The notes under the pieces were generated by a model. The model worked only from the letters and a program-made list of their open reading frames with translations, made no database searches and was not told the DNA's origin. A program made the translations under genes and the position numbers. From Pseudomonas fluorescens (lineage in GTDB: Bacteria; Pseudomonadota; Gammaproteobacteria; Pseudomonadales; Pseudomonadaceae), in the NCBI RefSeq assembly GCF_019212185.1, contig NZ_CP078138.1:4198501-4262500 (forward strand): a stretch of 64,000 nucleotides of DNA. The letters run 5' to 3'. Shown piece after piece: positions 35,219 through 46,500 of this stretch. Positions within the stretch are counted from its first letter, which is position 1. Each line of letters begins with the position of its first letter.

Positions 35219-36705
35219 CCATCATCGGCCTGAAGGCCAGTTGTGTGGTCGGTTTCGACGGTCGCCAGCACGTGCTGTGGCGCGACGGCCAGGTGGTGTT
35301 CGAGGGCTCGCGCATCCTGTTTGTCGGCCGCGATTACTCGGGGCCGGTGGACCAATGGATCGACCATGGCAACGCCCTGATCGGCCCCGGCTTTATCGAC
35401 CTCGATGCCCTCGGCGATCTTGACTCCACGGTGCTGACCCTGGACAACGGCGATGAATCGCAGATGGGTCGCATGTGGTCCGAGCAATACCTGGCCGCCG
35501 GTCCGCGGGAGAGCTACAGCGCCGAAGAAGAAGTCTTCAAGTACCGCTATGCCTTCATCCAGTTGATCCGCAACGGCATCACCACCGCCATGCCGATCAC
35601 CTCGATGTACTACCGCGAGTGGGCCGAAACCTACGAGGAGTTTGCCGCCGTGGCCGAAGTCGCCGTCGACCTCGGGCTGCGCACCTACCTCGGGCCGTGC
35701 TACATGAGCGGCATGGCCTATTGGCGGGCCGACGGCCAACTGGGCCATCACTGGGACGAGGCCCGGGGCCTGGCGGGGCTGGCGGCGGCCGAACGGTTTT
35801 TTGCCGACTTCAATGGCCGCCACGGCGATCTGATTCGCGGCGCGCTGCTGCCCGATCGGATCCAGACCTGTACCCCGGCGCTGCTGCAACGCACCGCGCA
35901 GTTGAGCCGCGAACTGAATGCGCCGATGCGCCTGCATTGCTGCCAATCCCCCAGCGAATACGCGATGGTCCAACAACGGCGGGGTGCCTCGCCGCTGGCC
36001 TGGCTGCAGCAACTCGACCTGCTCACCCCGCGCAGCCTGCTGCCCCACGGCATTTACACCAGTGGCGACGACGACCTGCAGCGGGTGCTCGACGGCGGTG
36101 CCAGCCTGGTGCATTGCCCGGTGGTGTTCGCCCGCGATGGCGAGGCGCTGAATTCGTTTGGCCGCTACCGGGCCAAGGGCATCAACCTGGCCCTGGGCAC
36201 CGACACCTGGCCGGCGGACCTGCTGGACAACATGCGCCAGGGCCTGAACATCGCCCGCCTCATGGAACGCGGCGGCCATCTGACCAGCGCGCTGGACCTG
36301 TATAACGCCGCCACCCTTGGGGGCGCCAAAGCCCTGGGACGCGATGACCTGGGACGCCTGGCGCCCGGGGCCAAGGCCGACATTACAGTGTTCAACCTCG
36401 AGGGCCTGCACCTGGGGCCGCTGTTCGATCCGCTGAAAAACCTGGTCCTCGCCGGACGCGGCGACGACTGCATCGCCAGTTACATCGACGGCCGCTGCGT
36501 GATGCGCGACGGCCAGGTACAGGGCGTCGACTACCCCGCCCTGCAACGCCAGGCGCAAAAACAGTACGCCAAGCTGATGCGCAGCCACAGCCAGCGCGCC
36601 GCCGACCAGCCCGCTTGGCAAACCTTGTTCAAGCCGGCCATCCCGTTTGCCGACGACTACAGCGCGCAGGCGCCGCTGTGCACAATTGACCCCCTTCGCG
36701 ATTGA
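35215..36705 (+). CDS. amidohydrolase-superfamily protein lacking the HxH metal motif
   Basis: The 496-residue protein starts with GTG overlapping the previous stop. It has the beta-sandwich ends and barrel of ATZ/TRZ-type amidohydrolases (ALIGPGFIDL near residue 55, MRLHCCQSPSEYA near 240, LLPHGIYTSGDDD near 280, LGTDTWPADLLDNMR near 330, LGRLAPGAKADITVFNLEG near 380). The first-strand HxH that normally binds metal reads DLDALGDLD. The enzyme may use a different metal site, be inactive, or act as a partner of the upstream amidohydrolase. It is conserved in full length, so not an obvious pseudogene. Confidence 0.8.
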   Translation: MTIIGLKASCVVGFDGRQHVLWRDGQVVFEGSRILFVGRDYSGPVDQWIDHGNALIGPGFIDLDALGDLDSTVLTLDNGDESQMGRMWSEQYLAAGPRESYSAEEEVFKYRYAFIQLIRNGITTAMPITSMYYREWAETYEEFAAVAEVAVDLGLRTYLGPCYMSGMAYWRADGQLGHHWDEARGLAGLAAAERFFADFNGRHGDLIRGALLPDRIQTCTPALLQRTAQLSRELNAPMRLHCCQSPSEYAMVQQRRGASPLAWLQQLDLLTPRSLLPHGIYTSGDDDLQRVLDGGASLVHCPVVFARDGEALNSFGRYRAKGINLALGTDTWPADLLDNMRQGLNIARLMERGGHLTSALDLYNAATLGGAKALGRDDLGRLAPGAKADITVFNLEGLHLGPLFDPLKNLVLAGRGDDCIASYIDGRCVMRDGQVQGVDYPALQRQAQKQYAKLMRSHSQRAADQPAWQTLFKPAIPFADDYSAQAPLCTIDPLRD

Positions 36706-36724
36706 TCCCCGGAGTTCAAAGCCC

Positions 36725-37408
36725 ATGCACAGTTTCGACTTCAGCTCTCTCAGTCCACGGGACAAATACAAGATCCTGATCGGCAGTGTGGTCCCGCGCC
36801 CGATTGCCCTGGTCACCACCATCGACGGCGAAGGCCGGGTCAATGCCGCACCGTTTAGCTTCTTCAACGCGCTGTCGGCCGATCCGCCGATCCTCGCCCT
36901 CGGCGTGGAAAACTACGGCGACCTGAGCCCGAAAGACACCACGCGCAATATCCAGCTCAACCAGGAATTCACCGTCAACATCGTCAGCGATGCACTGGTG
37001 GAAGCGATGAATATCTGCGCCGTGCCCTTCGCCCCCGGCTTTGACGAACTGACCGCCGCTGGCCTGACGGCAATCCCCGGCACCCGGGTCAGTTGCCCAC
37101 GCATCGGCGAAGCCCCGGTAGCGCTGGAGTGCCGGCGGATGATGGCGCTGAACATCGGCCAGTCGCGGGAAATCATTTTCGGCGAGGTGTTGATGGCCCA
37201 TGTCCGCGACGAACTGATCGACCCCAAGACCCTGTACATCGACCAACTCGCTCTCGACGCCATTGGCCGCATGGGCGGTCACGGCTACGCCCGCACCCGC
37301 GACTACTTCGACCTGCCCACTCGCACGCTGCAAGCCTGGAACGAGGCGCCGGGGGGTGGGGAGCGGAGTTGGCCGGGTGGAGTGGCTGGCGATGGGCGAC
37401 AGCGATGA
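36725..37408 (+). CDS. flavin reductase-like domain protein (FMN-binding)
   Basis: The 227-residue product starts MHSFDFSSLSPRDKYKILIGSVVPRPIALVTTIDGEGRVNAAPFSFFNALSADPP, the split-barrel FMN-binding pattern of the flavin reductase/flavoredoxin family. A conserved DYFDLP tail is near residue 205. It could supply reduced flavin to a monooxygenase or reduce a substrate directly. It follows the second amidohydrolase by 19 bases and appears to be the last gene of the GntR-linked operon. Confidence 0.88.
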   Translation: MHSFDFSSLSPRDKYKILIGSVVPRPIALVTTIDGEGRVNAAPFSFFNALSADPPILALGVENYGDLSPKDTTRNIQLNQEFTVNIVSDALVEAMNICAVPFAPGFDELTAAGLTAIPGTRVSCPRIGEAPVALECRRMMALNIGQSREIIFGEVLMAHVRDELIDPKTLYIDQLALDAIGRMGGHGYARTRDYFDLPTRTLQAWNEAPGGGERSWPGGVAGDGRQR

Positions 37409-37461
37409 CGCGGGGCGTGTCAGGCGCTGCAATTGTGCCTGGCACCCCACCCACCAACGGT

Positions 37462-40400
37462 TCAACGAAAATCCCGGCTGAACACGCTGATGCCATTGAG
37501 CAGCGGGCTCAGGTCGCTCAGCCGGCCGGCGATCAGGTGGCGGACTTCGCCGACCTGTTCCCAGCGGCCATCGACCCTGAGCAATTGCGAGCCGACCAGG
37601 GCCTTGCGCTGGCGCTCGGCCAGGTCGCGCCAGACCACCACATTGATGTTGCCGAATTCATCCTCGAGGGTGACGAAGGTCACGCCACTGGCGGTGCCAG
37701 GGCGCTGGCGGCCGGTGACCAGGCCGGCCACGCTGACATTGCGCCCATGTTCGACGTCCAGCAGTTCCTGTGAGCTGCGGCAGCGCAGGCCGCGCAATTG
37801 CGTGCGCAGCAATGCCAGCGGATGCGGGCCCAGGGTGGTGCCGACGCTGTGATAATCGGCGTGCAGGTCTTCGCTGACGCTGGGCGTGGGCAGGCATACC
37901 GCGGGTTCATCCTGGCTGGGCAAACCGGCGAACAATCCCAGTTGCTGCTGCACCCCCGCCACTTCCCAGCGCGCCCGGTGCCGATCCCCGGCCAGTTGGC
38001 GCAGGGCGCCAGCGTCGGCCAGTAACGCCTGGGCCCGGGCATCGAGCTGGGCGCGCCGGCCGAGGTCCGCGACGTCGACAAAGTCGCCCTGCAAGCGGAC
38101 GACTTCGATACGCCGGGCATCCTCCTCGCGAAATCCCTTGATCATCCGCAGCCCCAGGCGAATCGCCGGTTGCTGGCCGTCGGTCGGCTCCAGGCTGCAA
38201 TCCCAGTCGCTGGCACAGACGTCCACTGCGCGCACGTGCAGATGATGCCGGCGCACATCCTGGAGAATCTGATCCGGGCTGTAAAAACCCATCGGCCAGC
38301 TATTGATCAGGGCACAGGCGAAGGCCGCCGGTTCATGGCATTTGAGCCAGCAACTGGCGTAGGTCAACAGGGCGAAGCTGGCAGCGTGGGACTCGGGAAA
38401 ACCGTAGCTGCCAAAGCCTTTGATCTGTTCGAAGATCTGCGCGGCAAAGGCCTCTGAGTAGCCATTTCTGAGCATGCCTTCGCGCAGGCGGACCTGGTGC
38501 GAGTCCAGCCCGCCGTGACGTTTCCAGGCGGCCATGGCCCGGCGCAACTGATCGGCCTCGCCGGGGCTGTAGTCGGCGGCGACAATGGCAATCTGCATCA
38601 CCTGCTCCTGGAACAACGGCACCCCCAGGGTGCGCTTGAGCACGGCTTCCAACGCCGTGGACGGATAGGTCTCCGGCTCCTCCTTGTTGCGCCGTCGCAG
38701 GTACGGATGGACCATGCCGCCCTGGATCGGCCCGGGGCGGACAATGGCCACTTCGATCACCAGGTCATAGAATTTGCGCGGCTGCAGGCGCGGCAGCATC
38801 GACATCTGCGCCCGCGATTCGATCTGGAACACGCCGATGGTGTCGGCGCGGCAAATCATGTCGTAGGTGGCCGGGTCCTCGGCCGGGATCTTCGACAGGC
38901 TCAACTCCAATCCACGGTAGTAGCGCACCAGGTCGAAACAGCGGCGAATCGCGCTGAGCATGCCCAGGGCGAGAATATCGACCTTGAGCAGGCCAACCAT
39001 GTCCAGGTCATCCTTGTCCCACTGGATGATCGTGCGTTCGGCCATGGCGGCGTTTTCCACCGGCACCAGGCTGTCCAGTGGCTGCTCGGAAATCACGAAG
39101 CCACCGGGGTGCTGGGACAGGTGGCGGGGAAAACCGATCAGTTGCCGGGTCAACCCCAGCACCCGGCGCAGCACCGGGCTGTCGGGATCGAACCCGCCCT
39201 CGCGCAGGCGATCCAGTGGTGGCGCTTCGTCGCTCCAGCGTGCGCAGCAATCGGCCAGGGCATTGATCTGGTCCGCTGGCAAACCCAGGGCCTTGGCCAC
39301 ATCGCGGATCGCACCGGCCCCGTGGTAAGTGCTGACCACCGCGGTCAGCGCGGCGCGGCGACGTCCGTAACGCTGGAACACGTACTGCAGGACTTCTTCA
39401 CGACGCTCATGCTCGAAATCGACGTCGATGTCCGGCGGCTCGTTACGCTCGCGGGACAGAAACCGTTCGAACAACATGTTCATCCGGCTCGGGTCGATCT
39501 CGGTGATGCCCAGGGCGTAGCACACCGCCGAGTTGGCGGCCGAGCCTCGACCCTGGCAGAGGATGCGCTGGCGCCGAGCAAAGCTGACGATGTCCTCCAC
39601 CGTCAGGAAATAACTTTCGTAGCCGAGTTCGGCAATCAGTTGCAGCTCTTTATCGATCAGCGCCAGTACCTGGCTGCTCGGTCCCTCGGGCCAGCGCCGG
39701 CACAGACCCTGTTCGGTCAGGCGGCGCAGCCAGGACGTCGGCGTCTGTCCCTCGGGCACCAGTTCGCGCGGGTACTGGTAGCGCAACTGGCCAAGGTCGA
39801 AGCTGCAGCGCCGGGCGATCACCAGGCTCTGCTCGAGCAAGGCCGCCGGGTACAGCGCGCGCAGGGTTTCAAGACTGCGCAGGTGGCGCTCGCCATTGGG
39901 GTGCAGGCGTTGGCCGGCAGCCGCCACCGGCACATGCAGGCGAATCGCGGTCATGGTGTCCTGCAGGGCTCGCCGGCCCCGGGCATGCATGTGCACATCG
40001 CCGCTGGCCACCGCCGGGATCTGCAAGCCCACCGCCAGCGCCTGCAGTTCGGCCAGGCGCCGGGCGTCGTCCTGCCCGCAATGCAATTCGACCGCCAGCC
40101 ACAGGCGCCCGGCGAAGCGCTGCTGCAACCAGGCGCCATGGGCCTCAACCTCAGTACTGTCCGGCAGCCACAGGACCAATAGCCCCGGCATGGGCTCGTC
40201 GAAGTCTTCGCGCAGGACCCGGTACTGGCCTTTCTCGCTGCGCCTCCGGGCATGGGTGATCAAGCGGCACAACGCCTGGTAACCGTCGAGGTTTTCCACC
40301 AGCAGCACCAGTTTCGGGCCGTCCTCGATGCGCAACTCACTGCCGATGATCAGTGGCAGGCCCAACACCCTGGACGCCTGCAAGGCGCGGACGATACCGG

Positions 40401-40539
40401 CCAGGGTGCATTCGTCGGTGATTGCCAGGGCCTGGTAACCCTGGGCCTTGGCCCGTTCAAATAGCTCATGGGCACTGGAGGCCCCGCGCTGGAAACTGAA
40501 GTTCGACAGGCAGTGCAGTTCGGCATAACCGGCGCTCAT
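37462..40539 (-). CDS. dnaE2: error-prone DNA polymerase III alpha subunit (ImuC/DnaE2)
   Basis: The 1025-residue product has an N-terminal PHP domain ([22 protein letters not shown]). The catalytic Asp pair is in [16 protein letters not shown] (about residue 367) and the third region is [25 protein letters not shown] helix-hairpin-helix region and an OB fold close the protein ([34 protein letters not shown]). It extends primers past lesions and causes SOS mutagenesis. The start overlaps the imuB stop (ATGA). It is distal in the lexA2-imuA-imuB-dnaE2 operon. Confidence 0.95.
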   Translation of the reverse strand: MSAGYAELHCLSNFSFQRGASSAHELFERAKAQGYQALAITDECTLAGIVRALQASRVLGLPLIIGSELRIEDGPKLVLLVENLDGYQALCRLITHARRRSEKGQYRVLREDFDEPMPGLLVLWLPDSTEVEAHGAWLQQRFAGRLWLAVELHCGQDDARRLAELQALAVGLQIPAVASGDVHMHARGRRALQDTMTAIRLHVPVAAAGQRLHPNGERHLRSLETLRALYPAALLEQSLVIARRCSFDLGQLRYQYPRELVPEGQTPTSWLRRLTEQGLCRRWPEGPSSQVLALIDKELQLIAELGYESYFLTVEDIVSFARRQRILCQGRGSAANSAVCYALGITEIDPSRMNMLFERFLSRERNEPPDIDVDFEHERREEVLQYVFQRYGRRRAALTAVVSTYHGAGAIRDVAKALGLPADQINALADCCARWSDEAPPLDRLREGGFDPDSPVLRRVLGLTRQLIGFPRHLSQHPGGFVISEQPLDSLVPVENAAMAERTIIQWDKDDLDMVGLLKVDILALGMLSAIRRCFDLVRYYRGLELSLSKIPAEDPATYDMICRADTIGVFQIESRAQMSMLPRLQPRKFYDLVIEVAIVRPGPIQGGMVHPYLRRRNKEEPETYPSTALEAVLKRTLGVPLFQEQVMQIAIVAADYSPGEADQLRRAMAAWKRHGGLDSHQVRLREGMLRNGYSEAFAAQIFEQIKGFGSYGFPESHAASFALLTYASCWLKCHEPAAFACALINSWPMGFYSPDQILQDVRRHHLHVRAVDVCASDWDCSLEPTDGQQPAIRLGLRMIKGFREEDARRIEVVRLQGDFVDVADLGRRAQLDARAQALLADAGALRQLAGDRHRARWEVAGVQQQLGLFAGLPSQDEPAVCLPTPSVSEDLHADYHSVGTTLGPHPLALLRTQLRGLRCRSSQELLDVEHGRNVSVAGLVTGRQRPGTASGVTFVTLEDEFGNINVVVWRDLAERQRKALVGSQLLRVDGRWEQVGEVRHLIAGRLSDLSPLLNGISVFSRDFR

Positions 40540-41951
40540 GCGAACCAGCCTTGCAGCCACAGCGGCCCGCCCTCGCCCACCTCGCGATACGCCCAGCCCT
40601 GCTGCCCGGAGCGGGTTTCGATCAGGTAGTAGTCACGGCGTACGTCGGCGCCATCCCACCAGCCGGACTCAATGCGCTCCGGCCCCATGAGGATCTGCGC
40701 CACACCCTCCTGCACCGGCAACGGTTCACTGAGCAACCAACCCGGGCGCCGCACGTCCGATAGCAACTCGGTCAACTGGCTCTGGCTGCGGGGCTGCCAG
40801 GCACACTCCGGCCGATGATCGGCCTGGAAACCCAGGCCTTGCACCGTATCGTCACCCAGCCGGGCACGCAGGCGCTCGCGCAGTTGCTCCCAGGGCAAGG
40901 ATTGCTGGGGGCGTTCGTCGAACAGTTCGCGGCGCTGCGGCACGAAGCTTGGCAAATCCCGAGCCGACAGGCGCAAACCGCGCACCGGCGCCTCGACCTG
41001 GACTTGCTCCAGGCGCCCACGGGCCAGCTCGAACAGCATGCCCGGGTCGCGCTCGGCGCTGAGCAGTCCAACCTTGACCAGGGTATCGGGCAGGCCGGCA
41101 TGTTCCAGGTGCAGGTCGAAGCGCTGGACGCCACTGTCGCGACCGCAGAGAAATGCGGCCAGGTCAGCGGTCAGGCGACGCAATGGAAACAGCAGGGCCT
41201 GGTGTGATTGCACATCGAAATTCAGTTCGATGCGCACATCGAAGCAGTCCGGCGGCAAGTAAAACCCCAGGGCCAGTGGGCGCTCGCCGAGCAAGACATC
41301 GAGGTGCTTGAGCAGCGCGGCTTCAAAGCGCCGGGCCAGGGTCTGGCGCGGCAGTGCGCGGACCTGAGCGAGGGTGCGCAAGCCCATCCGCGACAGGGCC
41401 GTGGCGTCTGAGGGTGGCAGGCCGATGCGCTCGACCGACATTTGCCCGAGCAAACATTCCAGGCTGGACTGATCAGACACCGCCAGGCCGTCGTGGGCAT
41501 TGGCGAGAATCCGCGCGGCCAGTGGATTGGGCGCGGCCACCAGGCGATGGCGAAAACCCAATGCCGTCAGCTCGGCGCGCAACCGCGCCTCGAACTGCGG
41601 CCAGGGCCCGAACAGCCCCAGGCTCGACTCGATTTCAAAGAGTACGGTGCGCGGGAAATGCACGCTGACCTGGGAACTGAAACCATAGGCCCAGGCGGCG
41701 AGAAACTGCTGCCAATGCTCGACACCGGCGACGTCATAGTCGGCACTGACAAAGGCCTTGCTCAGGGCCTGGGCGGCCGTCATCGACTGGCCCGCACGCA
41801 ACCCCAGGGCCCGCGCCGGCTCATTGACCGCCTGCAACACCCGCCGCTGGGCCGGACCGCTAAGCAATACCAGCGGTTCATCGGGATCGCTGCGCTGGCG
41901 CATGACCGCGTCCAGCGCCAACTGCGGGAAAACAATACAGACCCAGCGCAT
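40536..41951 (-). CDS. imuB: ImuB, Y-family-like mutasome protein
   Basis: The 471-residue product starts [20 protein letters not shown], with GAGG upstream. It is a Y-family polymerase relative; in this family the catalytic acidic residues are missing, and the N-terminus here indeed reads FPQLALDAV where active enzymes carry the first Asp motif. ImuB links ImuA, DnaE2 and the beta clamp. The little-finger region lies near residues 240-340. Confidence 0.92.
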   Translation of the reverse strand: MRWVCIVFPQLALDAVMRQRSDPDEPLVLLSGPAQRRVLQAVNEPARALGLRAGQSMTAAQALSKAFVSADYDVAGVEHWQQFLAAWAYGFSSQVSVHFPRTVLFEIESSLGLFGPWPQFEARLRAELTALGFRHRLVAAPNPLAARILANAHDGLAVSDQSSLECLLGQMSVERIGLPPSDATALSRMGLRTLAQVRALPRQTLARRFEAALLKHLDVLLGERPLALGFYLPPDCFDVRIELNFDVQSHQALLFPLRRLTADLAAFLCGRDSGVQRFDLHLEHAGLPDTLVKVGLLSAERDPGMLFELARGRLEQVQVEAPVRGLRLSARDLPSFVPQRRELFDERPQQSLPWEQLRERLRARLGDDTVQGLGFQADHRPECAWQPRSQSQLTELLSDVRRPGWLLSEPLPVQEGVAQILMGPERIESGWWDGADVRRDYYLIETRSGQQGWAYREVGEGGPLWLQGWFA

Positions 41952-41958
41952 CGCAACC

Positions 41959-42576
41959 TCAATGCCGGGTGGCGAAGGCGATCGGTGCCGGACGGACCAA
42001 CCCACCCCGGCACTTGAGCACCCGCAACTGCGCCGGCCGTGCATCGATGGCAATGCGCAGGGCGGCCGGCGAAGGGTTGAGCGCCTCCTGGCTGGCACGG
42101 TAGGCGAACGCCAGGGTCTGACCGGTTTCGGCCGCCACCTGCAAACGCCGCAAGGCCCGGTCGTCGGCCTGCTTCGGCCAGCACAGCACGGCGCCGCAGC
42201 TGCCCGAGCGCAGGCATTGCTCGGCGGCCCATAGTGCTTCGCGGTCAGAGGTCTGGATGATCGATAACTGGCGCAGGTCGATCCCGGCGTTCTGCCACGC
42301 CTGGGGATAGGGAATGGCAGGCGGCGCGACCAGCACCACCCGCTCGCCAGCAGCGGTCAATCGGGCCAGGGTCGGCCAGACCAGTTGCAGCTCGCCGACG
42401 CCCTGGCCGGCAATCAGAATTTCCGTCAGCGCCGCCTCCGGCCAGCCGCCAGCGGGCAATGCCGCGTCCAGCCCTGCGTGACCGGTGGGTTGGGTGCTGA
42501 CATTGGCTGGCGCAGGCCGGCCTTTCCAGACCTGGCCGCCATTGAACAGGGTATCCAGCGCAACGACGGCGCCCAT
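41959..42576 (-). CDS. imuA: ImuA, RecA-like mutasome protein
   Basis: The 205-residue protein is a shortened RecA-like fold. It has ALDTLFNGGQVWKG at the N-terminus, then HAGLDAALPAGGWPEAALTEILIAGQGVGELQLVWP. The Walker A consensus is degenerate (AGQGVGE in place of GxxxxGK), as usual for ImuA. It modulates the mutasome and interacts with ImuB. Its ATG overlaps the lexA2 stop by one base. Confidence 0.92.
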   Translation of the reverse strand: MGAVVALDTLFNGGQVWKGRPAPANVSTQPTGHAGLDAALPAGGWPEAALTEILIAGQGVGELQLVWPTLARLTAAGERVVLVAPPAIPYPQAWQNAGIDLRQLSIIQTSDREALWAAEQCLRSGSCGAVLCWPKQADDRALRRLQVAAETGQTLAFAYRASQEALNPSPAALRIAIDARPAQLRVLKCRGGLVRPAPIAFATRH

Positions 42577-43193
42577 CAGCCTTGCCTCACCAGGCCACAG
42601 AACACCCCTTCGATCGCCAGGTCCTGATCGGCGCCGACCACAATCGGGCTGTAGGCCGGGTTGCGCGGCAGCAGGTGCACACTGTCGGCGTGACGCTCGA
42701 AACGCTTGATGGTGACCTCGCCTTCCAGCCGCGCGACCACGATCTGGCCATTTTCCACCTGGGCACTGCGACGTACGCCTACCAGGTCACCGTCGAGGAT
42801 GCCGTCGCCAATCATCGAATCACCCTGGACCCGCAGCAGGTAGTCAGGGATACGGGAAAACAGCGCCGGGTCGAGCCACAAACGGCTGTGCACCTCGGCA
42901 TCGACACCGATCGGCGCACCGGCGGCGACCCGCCCGAGCACCGGGATGTCGAGCAGTTCCGGGCGGCGCGGCTGATTGAGCAGGCGAATGCCTCGGGCCT
43001 GATGGGGATTGACCTCGATGAAGCCGGCTTCGGTCAGCGCAATCACATGCTTGCGCGCCACGCTGCGCGAGGCAAAACCGAAGGCCTCGCTGATTTCAGC
43101 GAGGCTCGGGGGCTGGCCTTGTTGAGCGATACGGTCGCTGATGAAGGTCAGGATGGCGGCACGACGGGGAGTTAATGTAGTCATGGAGTACAT
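42576..43193 (-). CDS. lexA: LexA paralogue (LexA2) heading the imu operon
   Basis: The 205-residue product has a winged helix-turn-helix (residues 5-60), the self-cleavage bond Ala91-Gly92 (GRVAAGAPIG) and the catalytic dyad Ser126 (QGDSMIGDG) and Lys163 (TIKRF). It represses its operon and is cleaved with RecA after DNA damage. Pseudomonads carry this second LexA beside the mutasome genes. The start at 43193 uses AGGAG seven bases upstream; both lie inside the operator, so the repressor covers its own ribosome site. Confidence 0.93.
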   Translation of the reverse strand: MYSMTTLTPRRAAILTFISDRIAQQGQPPSLAEISEAFGFASRSVARKHVIALTEAGFIEVNPHQARGIRLLNQPRRPELLDIPVLGRVAAGAPIGVDAEVHSRLWLDPALFSRIPDYLLRVQGDSMIGDGILDGDLVGVRRSAQVENGQIVVARLEGEVTIKRFERHADSVHLLPRNPAYSPIVVGADQDLAIEGVFCGLVRQG

Positions 43194-43202
43194 TTGTACT
43201 CC
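43185..43202. promoter_or_regulatory. LexA2 operator overlapping the start codon
   Basis: GGAGTACATTTGTACTCC is a perfect inverted repeat with 8-base arms (GGAGTACA/TGTACTCC) around two bases. It includes the ribosome site and start codon of lexA2 and resembles the GTAC-rich LexA2 boxes of P. putida. Confidence 0.75.
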
Positions 43203-43520
43203 TGTCGGGTTTTTCTGACAAGAACCGCCAGTCGCGATGATTGGGAAGACGACACAATGTGCTCCCTCCAGCGGGAGCGGGCTTGCCCACGATTGGGCCT
43301 ATCAATTCAAGGAAGAGGTTCCATGGGACATCGTCATCGCCGGCAAGCCGGTTCCCACAGAGGGCATGTCATCCTTCAATTCAACATGCACCACAGAACC
43401 CATGGGAACTGGCCTGTCAGGTCGACGCAGCGCAGCGACGGCGGTGGCACAGTCGGCATTAAAGCTGGCTGGTACACCGCCATCGCAAGCAGGCTCGCGC
43501 CTACAGGGGCGTCACTGCCC
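43203..43520. repeat. intergenic region with three REP-like elements
   Basis: This 318-base gap between lexA2 and the end of mopA holds REP-like palindromic pieces at about 43266-43291, 43337-43360 and 43482-43507. No convincing gene is seen. The last element may act as the mopA transcription end. Confidence 0.6.
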
Positions 43521-46500
43521 TCATGTTGCCAGGATGAAATCGCCAGCCGTCACAGTCCCTGCGTTGGCCACCCCGACCAGGCGAATCGAGTCCGTTGCTC
43601 CGATGCTGACCAGGGTGTCGGCACCGACATCGGTGATGACCACGCTGGCGACAAAGTTCGCCGCGGTGATGTTGAGGGCGGTGATGTCGATACGGTCCTG
43701 TCCGCCTGCCGCGTTGGCGTCGAAGTTGAGAACCCGGTCAACCCCGAAGCCGGCGCCGAACAGGAAGGTATCGTTGCCGATGCCGGCATCCATCGTATCG
43801 TTGCCGGCACCCCCGGTGACGATGTCGTTGCCGGCACCACCATCGATCGTGTCATTGCCGATACCGCCGAGCAAGGTATCGTTGCCGACCCCACCCTGCA
43901 TGATGTCGTTGCCATCGCCACCCTGGAGCAGATCGTTGCCGATACCGCCATCGAGGTTGTCGTTTCCCAGCCCGCCGAGCAAGGTGTCGTTGCCTGCGCC
44001 GCCGTTCAATATGTCGACCCCGTCACCGCCGTCCAGGCTGTCATCACCCGCGCCACCATTAAGGGTATCGTTGCCGATGCCGCCCAGCAGCGTGTCGTTG
44101 CCGACATCACCGTTGAGGGTGTCGTTGCCGCCGTTACCGGTCAGGGTGTCGTTGCCGCCGCCGCCATTGAGGGTGTCATTACCGGCTCCAGAGGTGATGA
44201 CGTTGTTCAAGGCGTTGCCGGTGCCGTTGAAGGCGCCGACGCCGGTGTAGCTGAGGTTCTCGAGATTGCCGCCCAGGGTGTAGTTGGCCAGCGAGGTCTG
44301 CACCGTATCGGTACCGCCGTTCGCCGCCTCGACCACCACATCGCCGATGTTATCGACCACGTAGGTGTCGTTGCCGCCCAGCCCGATCAAACGGTCAGCC
44401 CCTGCCCCGCCATTGAGCAGATCATTGCCGGCACCACCGGTGATGGTGTTGGCCAGGGCATTACCATTACCGGTGAAATTGCCCGCCCCGATGTAGGTCA
44501 GGTTCTCGACGTTCGACCCAAGCAGGTAGGCGGTCAAACTGGTTTGCACCAGGTCGGTCCCGCCACCCGCCGCCTCGATCACGCTGTCACCGACGTTGTC
44601 GACCACGTAGGTGTCATTGCCGGCACCACCCGTCATGACATCCACGCCGAGCCCGCCATTGAGGGTGTCGTTGCCGGCATCCCCTATGAGCGTGTCGTTG
44701 TCGTCACCGCCATTGAGCACGTCGTTGCCGATGCCGCCGTTGAGCACGTCGTTACCCGCCAGGCCGTTGAGCACGTCGTTGCCACCCAGACCCGACAGGA
44801 CGTCGTTGCCCAGGCCACCGGTGAGGGTGTTGGCCAGCCCGTTACCGGTCAGCACCAGGCCAGCCGGTACGGTGACGGCCGCGGTGGCCGCCGAGGTCAC
44901 GGTTTCCAGGGTGCCGAAGGCATCGGTGTAGCGCACGATTACCCGCAGCTGCAGGTTGCCCTGATTGATGCCGGGGACGAAGGTCTGCGCGGTCGCACCA
45001 TTGATGTTGGTGAAGGACGTGCCAGTGCCCTGCTGCCATTGATAGCTGAAGGTGCCCAGGCCATCGACGTCGGCGATCGCCCCGGTCAGCGCAGTCAGTA
45101 CCTGGCCCTGATCCGGCGTGGTGTCGCTGATCAGCAACGCACCGGTCGGTGCATCGTTGACGTTCTCGACCGGATCGGACGGGTCGGACGCGATGCTTTC
45201 GGTAACGCCGAAGGCATCGACGTAACTGACCACCACCCGCACCTGATTGCCGACCTGGGCCTGGCCCAGGGTGAAGGTGCTGTTGGTGGCGCCCGGGATG
45301 TTGACGAACTGCACCCCGTTGGTGGCCTGCCACTGGTAGGTGAACTGCGGATTACTGATGCCATCGGGATCGACGATGCTCGATGGGTCAGCGGTCAGCA
45401 CCTGGTTCTGCACCAGCAGACCATTGACGGTCGGTCCTGCGGTCGGCGTGCTGTTGGCCGACGAGTCGACGATTTCCAGGGTGCCCTTGGCATCCTGATA
45501 CACCGCCCGCACGCGGATGTTCGAGCCCGCCACATCGTCCGTCACCCGGTAGGTAGTGCCGGTTGCCCGCGAGGCCTCGCCCGCTGCGACAACCGTGATG
45601 TCCTCATAGACCCCTGACCCGGCGATGGTTTCCACCTGCCAGTAGTAAGCCACCGGACCGTTCACCGCACCGTTGGCATTGGTCGCCGAGACGTTGTCCG
45701 CGTCCAGTACCGCCTGGGCGCTGACCCGCAGCAGTTGCCCCGCCACCGGCGTATCGTCACGCAGGCCGCTGGCATCATCGAGAATCGCCAGGTGCCCGGT
45801 CGGGCCGCCGTTCAAGGCAGTGCCGACGCCGCTCTCCTGAGCCTGGTCAGCGAACTGCAGGCGCTCGATACCGGTCAACCGATCGACCCCATCGCGGCCT
45901 GCCACCAGGTCGGTGACGATGACCGTGTTGCCCTGGACTTCGACGGTGTATTCCCCGGCATTGCCGGAGAACAGCGCGGTGTCATAGGCATCGGTACCAC
46001 TGAGAATCTCCCGCACGATCACCAACTGGCCGGGGTTGTAGGTGCCGTTCAACATGAACGGTACCATCGGTTCCATGCTGGTGAACGAGGCGATTTCCGG
46101 GCCGGTGCCGTCGTTGTTGGTGCGCACGCTGATGCGCACGTTCAGCCACTTGTCTCCGTCGATGATGTCGTCGCCGCCACGCCCTTCGATCAGGTCGCTG
46201 CCGCTGCCACCAAGGATGATGTTGCCGCCGTCGAACGAGGTCGCCCCGGCGGACAGCAGGCTCGACAGGCCGTTGATCAGCGTGATGTTGGTCAACACGC
46301 TGCCGGTGGCCCCGGCGGTAGGCAGCGAGGTCGCATCCTCGTTGTCGCCACGCAGGAAGTCACCGTGGGCCGAACCCGACAGGCCTTCCATGATGTCGAA
46401 GCGCACCAGCGCCGAGGCGCCTGAACCGGGGACCGGCGGTACGTCGAAGAAGCGGTCGGTGTAATCGATGCTCACGCCCTGGGCCAGGTCCTTGAAGGTG

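Noticed and set aside
43194..45617. Long plus-strand frame of 807 codons opposite the mopA 3' end
   Set aside because: Its repeated Val/Ala/Asp pattern is the antisense of RTX repeats; similar plus-strand frames at 46851-48293, 48978-51851 and 51948-53675 are rejected for the same reason.
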